From NCBI GenBank assembly GCA_002360495.1, contig DEQO01000138.1, positions 1-14,046 on the forward strand: a DNA stretch of 14,046 bases. The letters are read 5' to 3'. The notes under the pieces are model-generated. The model did no database searches. It was not told the DNA's origin and saw nothing but the letters and a program-made list of their open reading frames with translations. The translations under genes and the position numbers were made by a program. This DNA comes from Flavobacteriales bacterium UBA3364 (GTDB lineage: Bacteria > Bacteroidota > Bacteroidia > Flavobacteriales_F > PHOS-HE28). Positions 1-6,090 of the stretch are shown in pieces (within the stretch, counting starts at the first letter, position 1; each line of letters opens with the position of its first letter).

Positions 1-175
1 CGGGCATCTGCAGGTCGAGCAGGACGATGTCGATGGCATTGTCGCGAAGACCGGTAAGCAGTTCCTCGCCATTGCCGCACTCGAAGACCACCTGCACGCC
101 GGCCATGTCCCGCAGCAGCATCACCAGTCCACGGCGGAACAGCAACTGGTCATCGGCGAGCGCGAGGCGGATCAT
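1..175 (-). CDS. Response regulator, NarL/LuxR-like receiver domain (partial, N-terminus only)
   Basis: The first 58 residues are visible; the gene runs off the left edge. The ATG is at 175-173 on the minus strand. The fragment begins MIRLALADDQLLFRRGL, with the acidic pair D8/D9 that binds Mg2+ in receiver domains. It continues to IDIVLLDLQMP, where D54 is the expected phospho-acceptor aspartate. The ADDQLLFRRGL start is typical of NarL/FixJ-type regulators, which carry a C-terminal LuxR helix-turn-helix; that part lies outside the window, so the DNA-binding class is inferred. It is the second gene of a minus-strand pair, 63 nt after a stand-alone HPt protein, its likely phosphoryl donor or acceptor. 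No kinase is visible here. Confidence 0.85.
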   Translation of the reverse strand, partial: MIRLALADDQLLFRRGLVMLLRDMAGVQVVFECGNGEELLTGLRDNAIDIVLLDLQMP

Positions 176-238
176 GGGTGCAAGTTGGGGGGGCGGTTCC
201 GTCGTTCGTTGCGTGTTTACACCTGTTCTGTTCGGGTC

Positions 239-577
239 CTAGGCGCGTTGGAGAAAGGTGCGCAACTCTTCGGCAATGACCGGTCTCAGCGCGGCGAGCT
301 CCGCTATTGCGTCCTCACACGCCAAAGCGCCACGTGTTCCGGCATGCTCCTCGATGGTGGACAACAGCGCATGCATGCGGGTGCAACCCAGGTAGACCGC
401 CTGCGGCTTCAGGTCGTGCGCCGCATGGGTCATGGCCTGCACATCGCCTCGGCGGTGGGCCTCGGTGAGTTGCTCGAAGTACTGGGGAGTCTCCTGCAGG
501 TACAGTTCGATCCACTCGTTCCGCAGCGCGCGGTCGTTCTGGAAGAGCTGGTCGAGGTGGGCGAGATCGACGTGCAT
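239..577 (-). CDS. Hpt domain-containing phosphotransfer protein
   Basis: A 112-residue protein that is essentially one histidine phosphotransfer (HPt) domain. The motif AAHDLKPQAVYLG at about residues 52-64 places the phospho-accepting histidine at H54, followed by the Lys (K57) usual in HPt helices. The rest is predicted to be amphipathic helix, as expected for the four-helix HPt bundle. There is no signal peptide or membrane segment, so it should be cytoplasmic. In the family such proteins relay phosphate between a hybrid kinase's receiver and a terminal regulator. The receiver gene directly downstream on the same strand (starting at 175) makes a relay pair likely. The start at 577 gives a normal HPt N-terminus. 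A cognate hybrid kinase is not in the window. Confidence 0.85.
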   Translation of the reverse strand: MHVDLAHLDQLFQNDRALRNEWIELYLQETPQYFEQLTEAHRRGDVQAMTHAAHDLKPQAVYLGCTRMHALLSTIEEHAGTRGALACEDAIAELAALRPVIAEELRTFLQRA

Positions 578-1209
578 GCGGTGCTATGGGTACCGCAAGA
601 TCGCACTGCGTCCGGAAAAGGCCTTGGCCCCTGTTCGAGGTCCCTTCCCCTTGACCGACGACCACCTGCGCAGCCACCCTTGACCGCTCGATCCTCCTGC
701 CTGCGCTAGCGTGGTGTGCTCAACTTTCGACCCCTTGCGGACCTTGCCCGTCCTTTTCGTTCTTGTGATCATGACCTCCTGCCGGCCGGGGTTTGCAACC
801 ACCGGACAACCCGTGTTGAACGGTGGGGAGGATCGTGTGGAAGGATATGAACGGTGCCGGGGTGATCTCGTGCGACACCGCGGACTGGCAAACGCGCGAT
901 ACGTGGTGCCCTGCGGTGGAGGCGCGGTTCGCGGACCGGACGGCAGTGACATTGGATGATCTCCCTGTTCATCCACTGTTTTCCCGCCCTACTGGCAGCC
1001 AGTTCATGATGCCCTTCTTGCTTGAGGACACCTCGTACGTGGGAATGCGTTCGTGGACCCCGACGTTCAACTGGTGTATGCAGGGATCCCGTCGTTGGCA
1101 ACATAGCCGGATGTGCCATCGTGATCACCGGGGTGAAGTAGACCGGGACGATCACCGATCGGCCTGGCCGCAGTACCTGCCCCGACCGGCCGTTGTGCAA
1201 CTTTGTCAC
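578..1209. other. Gene-poor stretch between HPt gene and methyltransferase
   Basis: No convincing intact gene. A plus-strand frame open from 823 runs into the methyltransferase, but its upstream part (to 1209) is rich in Cys, Trp, His and Arg and has no recognisable motif, so I treat it as non-coding or decayed. A second plus frame (711-959, GTG start) encodes a short hydrophobic run ending in VLVIMTSC (Cys at 780-782), which resembles a lipoprotein signal peptide. It then continues into unconvincing sequence and could be a gene remnant. The promoters for the HPt gene (leftward) and the methyltransferase (rightward) should lie here. No clear TTTG/TAnnTTTG pair was found; CAACTTTG at 1198-1205 is only a partial -7 match. 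Confidence 0.4.
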
Positions 1210-1896
1210 ATGAACCCCATCCAGTTCCTGCGACTGCTCATCAAGGGTCCCACACCGCAGCAGATGGCCGCGCAACTGCGCATGCCGCACGGTCACATGT
1301 CCCGCAAGGTGGGCGTACGCATGAACAACGCGAACCGCTCGCTCTATGAAGGCGCATGGAAAGCGCTGGATCTGCGTGATGGCATGCGGGTGCTGGAGAT
1401 CGGTTTCGGGAACGGGCTCTTCTTCGGCGAACTGTCCCGCAAGGCCCAAGGCTTGGAACTGCATGGGCTCGATCTCAGTGCCGACATGGTGGAGCAGGCC
1501 ACCACACGGAACAAGTCGCTCATAGCTTCCGGCAGATTATCCCTGGTGAATGGGCCCAGCGACCGGATGCCCTACCAGGACGCCCTCTTCGATCGCATCT
1601 TCTGCGTCAACGTGGTCTACTTCTGGGACGATCCCGCAGCTCATTTGCACGAGGTGCGCCGCGTGCTGAAACCGAGCGGTACGTTCACCGCTGTCTTGCG
1701 TACTCGATCCTCCATGGAGAATCTTTCCTTCACCGACCACGGCTTCACCAAATACGAGCAAGCCGATTGGGAGCAGGTGTTGCGTGCCAACGGCTTCATC
1801 CCTTCCGCTACTGTTGTATTGCGCGAAGCAGAGATGGAGTTCGCAGGTTCGCGCTTCACGCCGGTTAGCTTGGTGATGGTGGCTCGCCCTGCTTAG
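1210..1896 (+). CDS. Class I SAM-dependent methyltransferase
   Basis: A 228-residue cytoplasmic protein with the Methyltransf_11/UbiE-like Rossmann core. Motif I, VLEIGFGNG (61-69), is the glycine-rich SAM-binding loop. GLDLS (86-90) ends strand 2 with the acidic residue that binds the SAM ribose. The motif IV region MPYQDALFDRIFCVNVVYFW (120-139) and RRVLKPSGTF (150-159) complete the fold. The substrate cannot be deduced; the family methylates small molecules, quinones and lipids. The frame is open from 823, but I start at ATG 1210 because the fold begins shortly after it and the extension is not protein-like. The gene stands alone, convergent with the minus-strand gene ending at 1916, with no neighbour suggesting a pathway. 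Confidence 0.9.
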   Translation: MNPIQFLRLLIKGPTPQQMAAQLRMPHGHMSRKVGVRMNNANRSLYEGAWKALDLRDGMRVLEIGFGNGLFFGELSRKAQGLELHGLDLSADMVEQATTRNKSLIASGRLSLVNGPSDRMPYQDALFDRIFCVNVVYFWDDPAAHLHEVRRVLKPSGTFTAVLRTRSSMENLSFTDHGFTKYEQADWEQVLRANGFIPSATVVLREAEMEFAGSRFTPVSLVMVARPA

Positions 1897-1915
1897 CGCG
1901 CCCTTCCCGGCTCTC

Positions 1916-2278
1916 TCAACGCCGTGCCTTCAACGCATGCTCCCACGCGGGTCCGTCCGTGAGTGGATCGTTCCCGATACGTACCGTATACAGCACGGCG
2001 CCTAGGCTGAAGCGCCAGCAACGCTTCACCACGATGACATCACCCATGTACTGGTGTCGCACCGTGTCACCCACGGCGAAAAGTGCCAGCTTCTCCATGT
2101 TCTCCAGCAGGTCCCAGTGGTTGATCATCACCCGCTCGTCGTAGCGTTCGTTCACATATCGTCCGATGCGGTAGACGCGGCCCTGGCTGAACACATCCTG
2201 GTGTGTGATGGCGTAGAGCGCACCGCGGTAGGGAACGAGGCCGTGCAAAGGGAAGGGCTTGATCCGTGTTGACGCCAT
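1916..2278 (-). CDS. Hypothetical protein, possible small beta-barrel C-terminal half
   Basis: A 120-residue protein that I do not recognise. It has no signal peptide or membrane segment and is probably cytoplasmic. The C-terminal half, from FAVGDTVRHQYMGDVIVVKR (about 67-86) to VLYTVRIGNDPLTDGPAWEH, alternates hydrophobic and charged residues around a GDxVRH motif. That is the style of SH3-like or KOW-like barrels, but this is an impression, not an assignment. An upstream ATG at 2323 would add 15 residues and begin 5 nt after the preceding stop. I prefer 2278 because the intervening DNA forms a nested inverted repeat (2285-2315) and the added peptide is Arg-rich and featureless. It follows the SRAP gene on the same strand and is probably co-transcribed with it. 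Confidence 0.7.
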   Translation of the reverse strand: MASTRIKPFPLHGLVPYRGALYAITHQDVFSQGRVYRIGRYVNERYDERVMINHWDLLENMEKLALFAVGDTVRHQYMGDVIVVKRCWRFSLGAVLYTVRIGNDPLTDGPAWEHALKARR

Positions 2279-2284
2279 TGTCGT

Positions 2285-2315
2285 CGATCGCTGCGCGTAG
2301 AAGCTACGGCGATCG
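2285..2315 (-). repeat. Nested inverted repeat between SRAP gene and downstream unknown gene
   Basis: The outer arms CGATCGC (2285-2291) and GCGATCG (2309-2315) enclose inner arms CGTAG (2296-2300) and CTACG (2304-2308) around a 3-nt loop, with a 4-nt bulge on one side. An RNA from either strand could form a 12-bp bulged hairpin. It lies just upstream of the preferred start at 2278, so it could sit in a leader or intercistronic RNA. No T-run follows, so an intrinsic terminator is not well supported. Confidence 0.45.
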
Positions 2316-2328
2316 CGACGCATCCTGC

Positions 2329-3012
2329 TCAGAACAATGAACCCTGCGCAGGCCTCGATCCCAACATCTCAGCCTCCAACGCCTCTGCCGGAAATGGCTC
2401 GCAGAGCTTCTTCACCTCCGATGGGGACAGGTCGGGGGATAGCCAGGCTTCCCATTGCGCCTCTGCGATGATGACCGGCATGCGTTGCTTGCTGTTGTGG
2501 ATGTGCGCCATGAGCGGATTGGCGCTCGTGGTGAGCACGGTGTACGTGTCCACATCACGGCCGATCTCCCACAGCCCGCCCAGGCAGAACACGTCGCCGC
2601 CGTTCACGCCGATGCGGTACGGGATCTTCTCCCGGCCCTCGTGGCGCCACTCGAAGAAGCTGGTCAACGGGACCAGGCAGCGCTGGCCGTGCTCGAAGGC
2701 ATGCATGAAGGTGCGCTTCGCCCCCACCTCCTCACTGATCGCATTGTATGTGGGCGTGCGTTTCAGGAAGGCCTTCGCCTCTTCTTCATCGTGGATGTGC
2801 CGGGGAAGAAGACCCCAGCGCAGCACGCTGATGCGGTCCGGTGCCTTGCTGCTCACCACAGGCCACAATGGGCGCGCGAACGCAGTGGTCTGCCCGAGCG
2901 GCAGCTGCAGGTCGCCAGCCTCCGCCACACGCCGGGCCTCCTCGAGCATCCGCTTGTGCATGCGCTTCTCCAGCGTCTTCACATCGCGGTCAAGGGAGGT
3001 GGAATAGCACAT
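2329..3012 (-). CDS. SRAP-family abasic-site processing protein (YedK/HMCES type)
   Basis: A 227-residue cytoplasmic protein of the SOS response-associated peptidase (SRAP) family. Its members form a thiazolidine crosslink between Cys2 and an abasic site in single-stranded DNA, shielding the lesion during replication. The start is fixed at 3012 because the family needs Met-Cys at the N-terminus and this reading begins MCYSTSL (C2), although the frame is open to 3243. Other hallmarks are WGLLP (66-70), TYNAISE with N90, SFFEWRH with E121, and HIHNSKQRMPVI with H172, the counterparts of the Asn, Glu and His active-site residues of YedK. The C-terminus is complete. The length matches bacterial members. 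It is followed closely by a small unknown gene on the same strand. No LexA-like operator was recognised upstream. Confidence 0.95.
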   Translation of the reverse strand: MCYSTSLDRDVKTLEKRMHKRMLEEARRVAEAGDLQLPLGQTTAFARPLWPVVSSKAPDRISVLRWGLLPRHIHDEEEAKAFLKRTPTYNAISEEVGAKRTFMHAFEHGQRCLVPLTSFFEWRHEGREKIPYRIGVNGGDVFCLGGLWEIGRDVDTYTVLTTSANPLMAHIHNSKQRMPVIIAEAQWEAWLSPDLSPSEVKKLCEPFPAEALEAEMLGSRPAQGSLF

Positions 3013-3146
3013 GGCGCAGTGGGCAGGTTCCGATCCGGCGCGCGATGCTGCACCGGGATCCGTGAGGCAAGGTAGCGCAGGAGAACGGCCGCACTCCCGC
3101 AATGCCGGGCGCATCGGCGTCGATCCGATCGCGATGCACGATGGTG

Positions 3147-4007
3147 CTACCACCCGAAGGTCAGCAGGAACAAGCTCTCCACATCGGCCCACCGCAAGTA
3201 GCCCGTGTAGCGACCGTAGGGCAGGTCGGTCACGTCCACCCACTTGCTCGTCTCCCCATCAGCAGGCATGTCCACGCGCAGGGTCACGGTATCGCTCAGC
3301 ACACCGGTGCTGTCCTGCAGGTACAGTTCGAACCGCGTGCCGGGTCCGCTCGCAGGGAATTCGAGCAAGTGGCGGGCGTAGTTGGGGCTGCGCTCGATGT
3401 TGGCCCATGGCGGACCGGTGTGCAAGCCGTTCATCTCGAGCGTGAACGAATGACGGGCCGTGTCGTAGAGCGCGAGCACCTCGGTGCGCTGAAGCGTCCA
3501 AAGCGAATCGAAGCGTTCGGTGAGCGCCATCGTGTTCGGCTCCAGCACCAGGTCGATGTTGGAGAACCAGCCTTTGCGGAACGGCAGCAGCACCGGCGGG
3601 CGCGGGGGCACACCCACCTTGGTGGTCCGCTCCAACATGCGCGTCTCCAAGCGCCCGTCCAGGTTCAGGTCCACGATCATGGTGTCCGTTCCGCGGATCA
3701 CGACCAGCTTGTTATCCGGATAGCCGAAGATCCCGCCCATTTCCACCACCATCAGCGGAGCGCCGTTCACCTTGATGCAGGGTGTCAAGCTGCGTCGCTG
3801 ACCAGGGAGGTGAACAGGCCAGCGCGGATCCTCATAGCTCCAGTACTGCCCTCGACCGATGTACTCCACACGGTAGCTGCCCTTCAACGGTGTGAGGGTA
3901 TGGCCGTCCTCGATGAAGGCGTAGTTGTGGCGGAAGGAGAGCTTGTCATACTGCGCGGCGCAGTGCAAGTGCACAAAGAGGATGAGGAGAACGGACAGGG
4001 CGCGCAT
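3147..4007 (-). CDS. Secreted hypothetical protein (leader-motif family member A)
   Basis: A 286-residue protein with a signal peptide, MRALSVLLILFVHLHCAAQ, and likely cleavage just before Gln19. The mature part has no recognised family; it looks rich in beta structure, with alternating hydrophobic residues and many Asp/Thr turns. It ends in a pattern DLPYGRYTGYLRW similar to the last Ig-like strands of other exported Bacteroidetes proteins. There is no T9SS sorting domain and no lipobox, so a periplasmic location is most likely. The open frame extends to 4178, but ATG 4007 is chosen because the signal peptide starts there. GTGTACCG lies 7 nt upstream, shared with three other secreted genes in the window. 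A GTG in that motif is in frame and is an alternative start. Confidence 0.85.
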   Translation of the reverse strand: MRALSVLLILFVHLHCAAQYDKLSFRHNYAFIEDGHTLTPLKGSYRVEYIGRGQYWSYEDPRWPVHLPGQRRSLTPCIKVNGAPLMVVEMGGIFGYPDNKLVVIRGTDTMIVDLNLDGRLETRMLERTTKVGVPPRPPVLLPFRKGWFSNIDLVLEPNTMALTERFDSLWTLQRTEVLALYDTARHSFTLEMNGLHTGPPWANIERSPNYARHLLEFPASGPGTRFELYLQDSTGVLSDTVTLRVDMPADGETSKWVDVTDLPYGRYTGYLRWADVESLFLLTFGW

Positions 4008-4014
4008 CGGTGGA

Positions 4015-4022
4015 CGGTACAC
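4015..4022 (-). promoter_or_regulatory. Conserved GTGTACCG leader motif, copy 1
   Basis: GTGTACCG on the minus strand, 7 nt before the ATGCGC start of the secreted-protein gene at 4007. Identical octamers precede three other secreted-protein genes. It does not resemble a Shine-Dalgarno sequence. Whether it is a translation signal, an operator or an in-frame GTG start (Val-Tyr-Arg before Met) is unresolved. Confidence 0.5.
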
Positions 4023-4074
4023 GGCGTATCGGGATCGGTTCAGTTCGTCAGCACTATGGGGATGCCGCGTGAAG

Positions 4075-4272
4075 CTACAGTTCGAATTCCCGCGTAGCCT
4101 CGACCTTCCTGAGACCTCCCAAGAACATCGGTCGGTAGGTACCTGATGGCAATTGGTGACCCGAACTGCACCGGCCATGCTCCACGTCCTCCTTCAGCGG
4201 GATCAGCACCTCACGTTCGCGCCAGAGCCACGATCGCGGTCCGCAGAACAACTGCGCTCCGGAGAAGGGCAA
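4075..4272 (-). pseudogene. Possible remnant of a T9SS C-terminal sorting domain
   Basis: This minus-strand frame ends in GHQLPSGTYRPMFLGGLRK, then VEATREFEL and a stop. The pattern of LPSGTY, a short hydrophobic strand with Gly, then a KxxxTREFxL tail resembles the last strands of type A sorting domains. The upstream part (REREVLIPLKEDVEHG) could be the preceding strands, but nothing before it reads as a protein and no plausible start or cargo domain exists. It lies directly after the stop of the intact T9SS gene at 4324, on the same strand, suggesting debris of a lost neighbour. A chance open frame is possible. Confidence 0.3.
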
Positions 4273-4323
4273 CCGATCGACCCAGCCTCATGCGGAAATG
4301 GGCTGGCCCATGTTGGACCGGTT

Positions 4324-5229
4324 TCAACGAGCCACCAACACGCGACCGAACGCCGACCCGGAAGGACCGGAACGTGCGAGAAGGAGGTAGCTGCCAGGAG
4401 CGACCCGACGCAGGTCCAGACGGGACGCGGCGCCAGTTGATGTCCAGCTCGTCACCGTGCGCCCCCCCATATCCACCAAAGAGAGGTCCACCTCGCCTAC
4501 AAAGGGTAGTTGAACGAGCACTTCATCGGTTGCGGGCTGCGGACCGATCACGAGCGACGGTGCGTTCCGCTCATAGATGCCCACCTCACTCACCTCCACA
4601 TCGCTGACCTCCAGCTGAACGCCCGGTACATACACCCCGATGCGCCGAAGCAGATTTCCGGCCCTGTACAGCTCATAGGAACTACCATCGTTGTAGGAGA
4701 ACATCACGACATTATTGATCGTTCCGAACGGTGCTTGAATGGATCCCGAGGCCACATATTCCATGGTGAAGGTGGTCGTGAACCCGAAGTTGATGTAGGT
4801 GTCCGTGAACGCATCGCCGATGTTGAACGGGTATTCGCAGACCTTACGACCATCGATGATGGGATCATCATCAACGCCCACCCAATCGACCAGGTTGTCG
4901 TTCACCTCCCAATAGTACCAGTTGGTCATTCCCGCTTGGGTCGACGATGCGCAGATGTCGCTCGTGGAATAAGATCCCGCATAGGGCGTCCCCGGCACGT
5001 TCATGTAGCTGATGATGACGGCATCGCCCACGGCGGCTACCCCACTGGCGTCCCAATCGTTACCTGTGCCGGTGGTGCTCCAGGCCGGTGGAGCCGATCG
5101 CGTGTGCAGTTGACGCGACTCCACCGTACCGGCCTGCGGAATGCTATTGGTCAAAAGGAGTGTCTGGGCCTGGGCATCGAGCCACGGCAGGCCAGCCAGC
5201 AGTGCAAGGATGGTCATTTTCGGACGCAT
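4324..5229 (-). CDS. Secreted protein with T9SS type A sorting domain
   Basis: A 301-residue exported protein. The signal peptide is about residues 1-21 (MRPKMTILALLAGLPWLDAQA), with cleavage probably before Gln22. The central part (about 23-225) is Gly/Ser/Thr/Asp/aromatic-rich, beta-type and of unknown function. It has many Asn, Asp and Tyr, as in surface adhesin-like proteins. The last 75 or so residues form a T9SS type A sorting domain: VIGPQPATDEVLVQLP, then VDLSLVDMGGRTV, then RRVAPGSYLLLAR. The protein should be carried through the type IX system and either released or anchored at the surface. Met5 is an alternative start. It is transcribed divergently from another T9SS cargo gene at 5340 across a 110-bp region. 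Confidence 0.9.
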   Translation of the reverse strand: MRPKMTILALLAGLPWLDAQAQTLLLTNSIPQAGTVESRQLHTRSAPPAWSTTGTGNDWDASGVAAVGDAVIISYMNVPGTPYAGSYSTSDICASSTQAGMTNWYYWEVNDNLVDWVGVDDDPIIDGRKVCEYPFNIGDAFTDTYINFGFTTTFTMEYVASGSIQAPFGTINNVVMFSYNDGSSYELYRAGNLLRRIGVYVPGVQLEVSDVEVSEVGIYERNAPSLVIGPQPATDEVLVQLPFVGEVDLSLVDMGGRTVTSWTSTGAASRLDLRRVAPGSYLLLARSGPSGSAFGRVLVAR

Positions 5230-5339
5230 GGCAGGGAATTGTGTGCTGAATCTACGCTTTCCCCCACATTCCTGGGGTCAGCACCGGTAATGCATCCATG
5301 CCGCCGACCTTATAGCTTTAGGCTACGAACCGACACGTC

Positions 5340-5987
5340 ATGAAGTCCCTATCCACCATCGCCGCCCTGCTCATCCCCGTCCTCACAACCGGGCAGTGTG
5401 ATATCAGTGTGCCCGCCAATGCGATGGTCGTCAGCACTGGCAATGTCACCGTTGGTGAGAGTGACACGGTGATCTGGATCTGCGCGGACGTCACGAACCT
5501 GGTGCTGTCGGGGAGCAACAATACCTACATCATGACAGGATTTGGCAGCGTTGGTCTTTCGGGCACCGACAACACGGCCTACATCCGCAATGGCAACTAC
5601 TGGACCATCACCGGCAATGGGAATACCGTGTACGAGGGCTTCGGTGCCGATGCCATGCTTGCCGGCGGCAGTACGAGCACGATCATCGCATGCCCCACCA
5701 TGATCATCGATCTCAGCAATGCACCAGTGCCGGGCTGCTCCGCCGTGGGCGTCAACGAACAAGGGGCAGATGCTTCCTGGTCCGTACGTTCCACAGGGAG
5801 CGTGCTCGAGGTGACGTTGAGGTCAGGTCCTGCCGTCTATCGGATCACGGATGCGCAAGGTCGCGAGGTTCTGAACGGGACCCTCCAGGCTGGATCCAAT
5901 TCTGTCGACCTGAGCTCACTACCGGCGGGCATATATCTGTTGCTCGACCCGGATCGGCGCGTGGTACTGCGCTTCGCGAAGGCCTGA
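5340..5987 (+). CDS. Secreted repeat protein (DUF3060-like) with T9SS type A sorting domain
   Basis: A 215-residue exported protein. The signal peptide is MKSLSTIAALLIPVLTTG, followed by Gln19. The centre carries three similar units about 17 residues apart: LSGSNNTYIM (56-65), LSGTDNTAYI (73-82) and ITGNGNTVYE (90-99). Their [ST]GxxNT core resembles DUF3060-type beta-helix rungs, with Asn ladders likely inside the solenoid. A type A sorting domain follows from about 138: VYRITDAQGREVLNGTL, then LSSLPAGIYLLL, and a basic tail. Cys20, Cys48, Cys118 and Cys133 could form disulfides. The cargo is unusually small for T9SS. A GC-rich hairpin lies directly after the stop. Function is unknown; surface display or release is inferred from the sorting domain. 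Confidence 0.9.
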   Translation: MKSLSTIAALLIPVLTTGQCDISVPANAMVVSTGNVTVGESDTVIWICADVTNLVLSGSNNTYIMTGFGSVGLSGTDNTAYIRNGNYWTITGNGNTVYEGFGADAMLAGGSTSTIIACPTMIIDLSNAPVPGCSAVGVNEQGADASWSVRSTGSVLEVTLRSGPAVYRITDAQGREVLNGTLQAGSNSVDLSSLPAGIYLLLDPDRRVVLRFAKA

Positions 5988-5988
5988 G

Positions 5989-6021
5989 CGAGGGGGCGTT
6001 CGGACTCTATCCGCCCCTTCG
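5989..6021 (+). terminator. GC-rich hairpin directly after the T9SS cargo gene
   Basis: CGAGGGGGCG (5989-5998) pairs with CGCCCCTTCG (6012-6021) over 10 bp, with one G-U pair and a 13-nt loop. It begins one base after the stop codon at 5987. There is no T-run afterwards, so it may block 3' exonucleases or act with Rho rather than serve as a classic intrinsic terminator. It also lies in the convergent gap facing the gene that ends at 6091. Confidence 0.45.
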
Positions 6022-6090
6022 ATCACCGGCGCAGTCCCGGGTGACCCGGTGCGGCGGCAATGCGCGTGCATGTCGTCCTGAAGTGATGGT

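Larger units (their letters stand above)
4008..4323. other. Intergenic stretch with a probable decayed secretion-domain fragment
   Basis: No intact gene in this 316-bp gap. The right part (4075-4272, minus) resembles the end of a T9SS sorting domain and is listed separately. The left part carries the leader motif of the gene starting at 4007 and presumably its promoter. No TTTG/TAnnTTTG pair was recognised. Confidence 0.4.

Noticed and set aside
823..1209. N-terminal extension of the methyltransferase to 823.
   Set aside because: The extension is rich in Cys, Trp, His and Arg, has no motif, and the methyltransferase fold is complete from 1210.
769..1464. A 231-codon minus-strand open frame over the start of the methyltransferase.
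   Set aside because: Opposite the real gene; its translation is His/Arg/Pro-rich without motifs, typical of a GC-rich shadow frame.
3111..3137. Inverted arms GCATCG/CGATGC between the SRAP gene and the secreted gene, a possible terminator.
   Set aside because: Only 6 bp with a 15-nt interior and no T-run; GATC/CGAT-like strings are common in this GC-rich DNA.
491..3331. A 19-bp identical string (TCCTGCAGGTACAGTTCGA) in the HPt gene (near 492) and in the secreted gene at 3147-4007 (near 3314).
   Set aside because: Both encode the same short peptide ELYLQ in unrelated proteins on the same strand. A coincidence of codon choice explains it better than a repeat.
3102..4097. A 331-codon plus-strand open frame.
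   Set aside because: It is antisense to the secreted gene at 3147-4007, which has a clear signal peptide. The plus frame is His/Gln/Arg-rich and lacks any domain.
5313..5320. TAGCTTTA upstream of the T9SS gene at 5340, close to the TAnnTTTG -7 box.
   Set aside because: No TTTG-like element lies about 19 nt upstream, so the promoter call is too weak.
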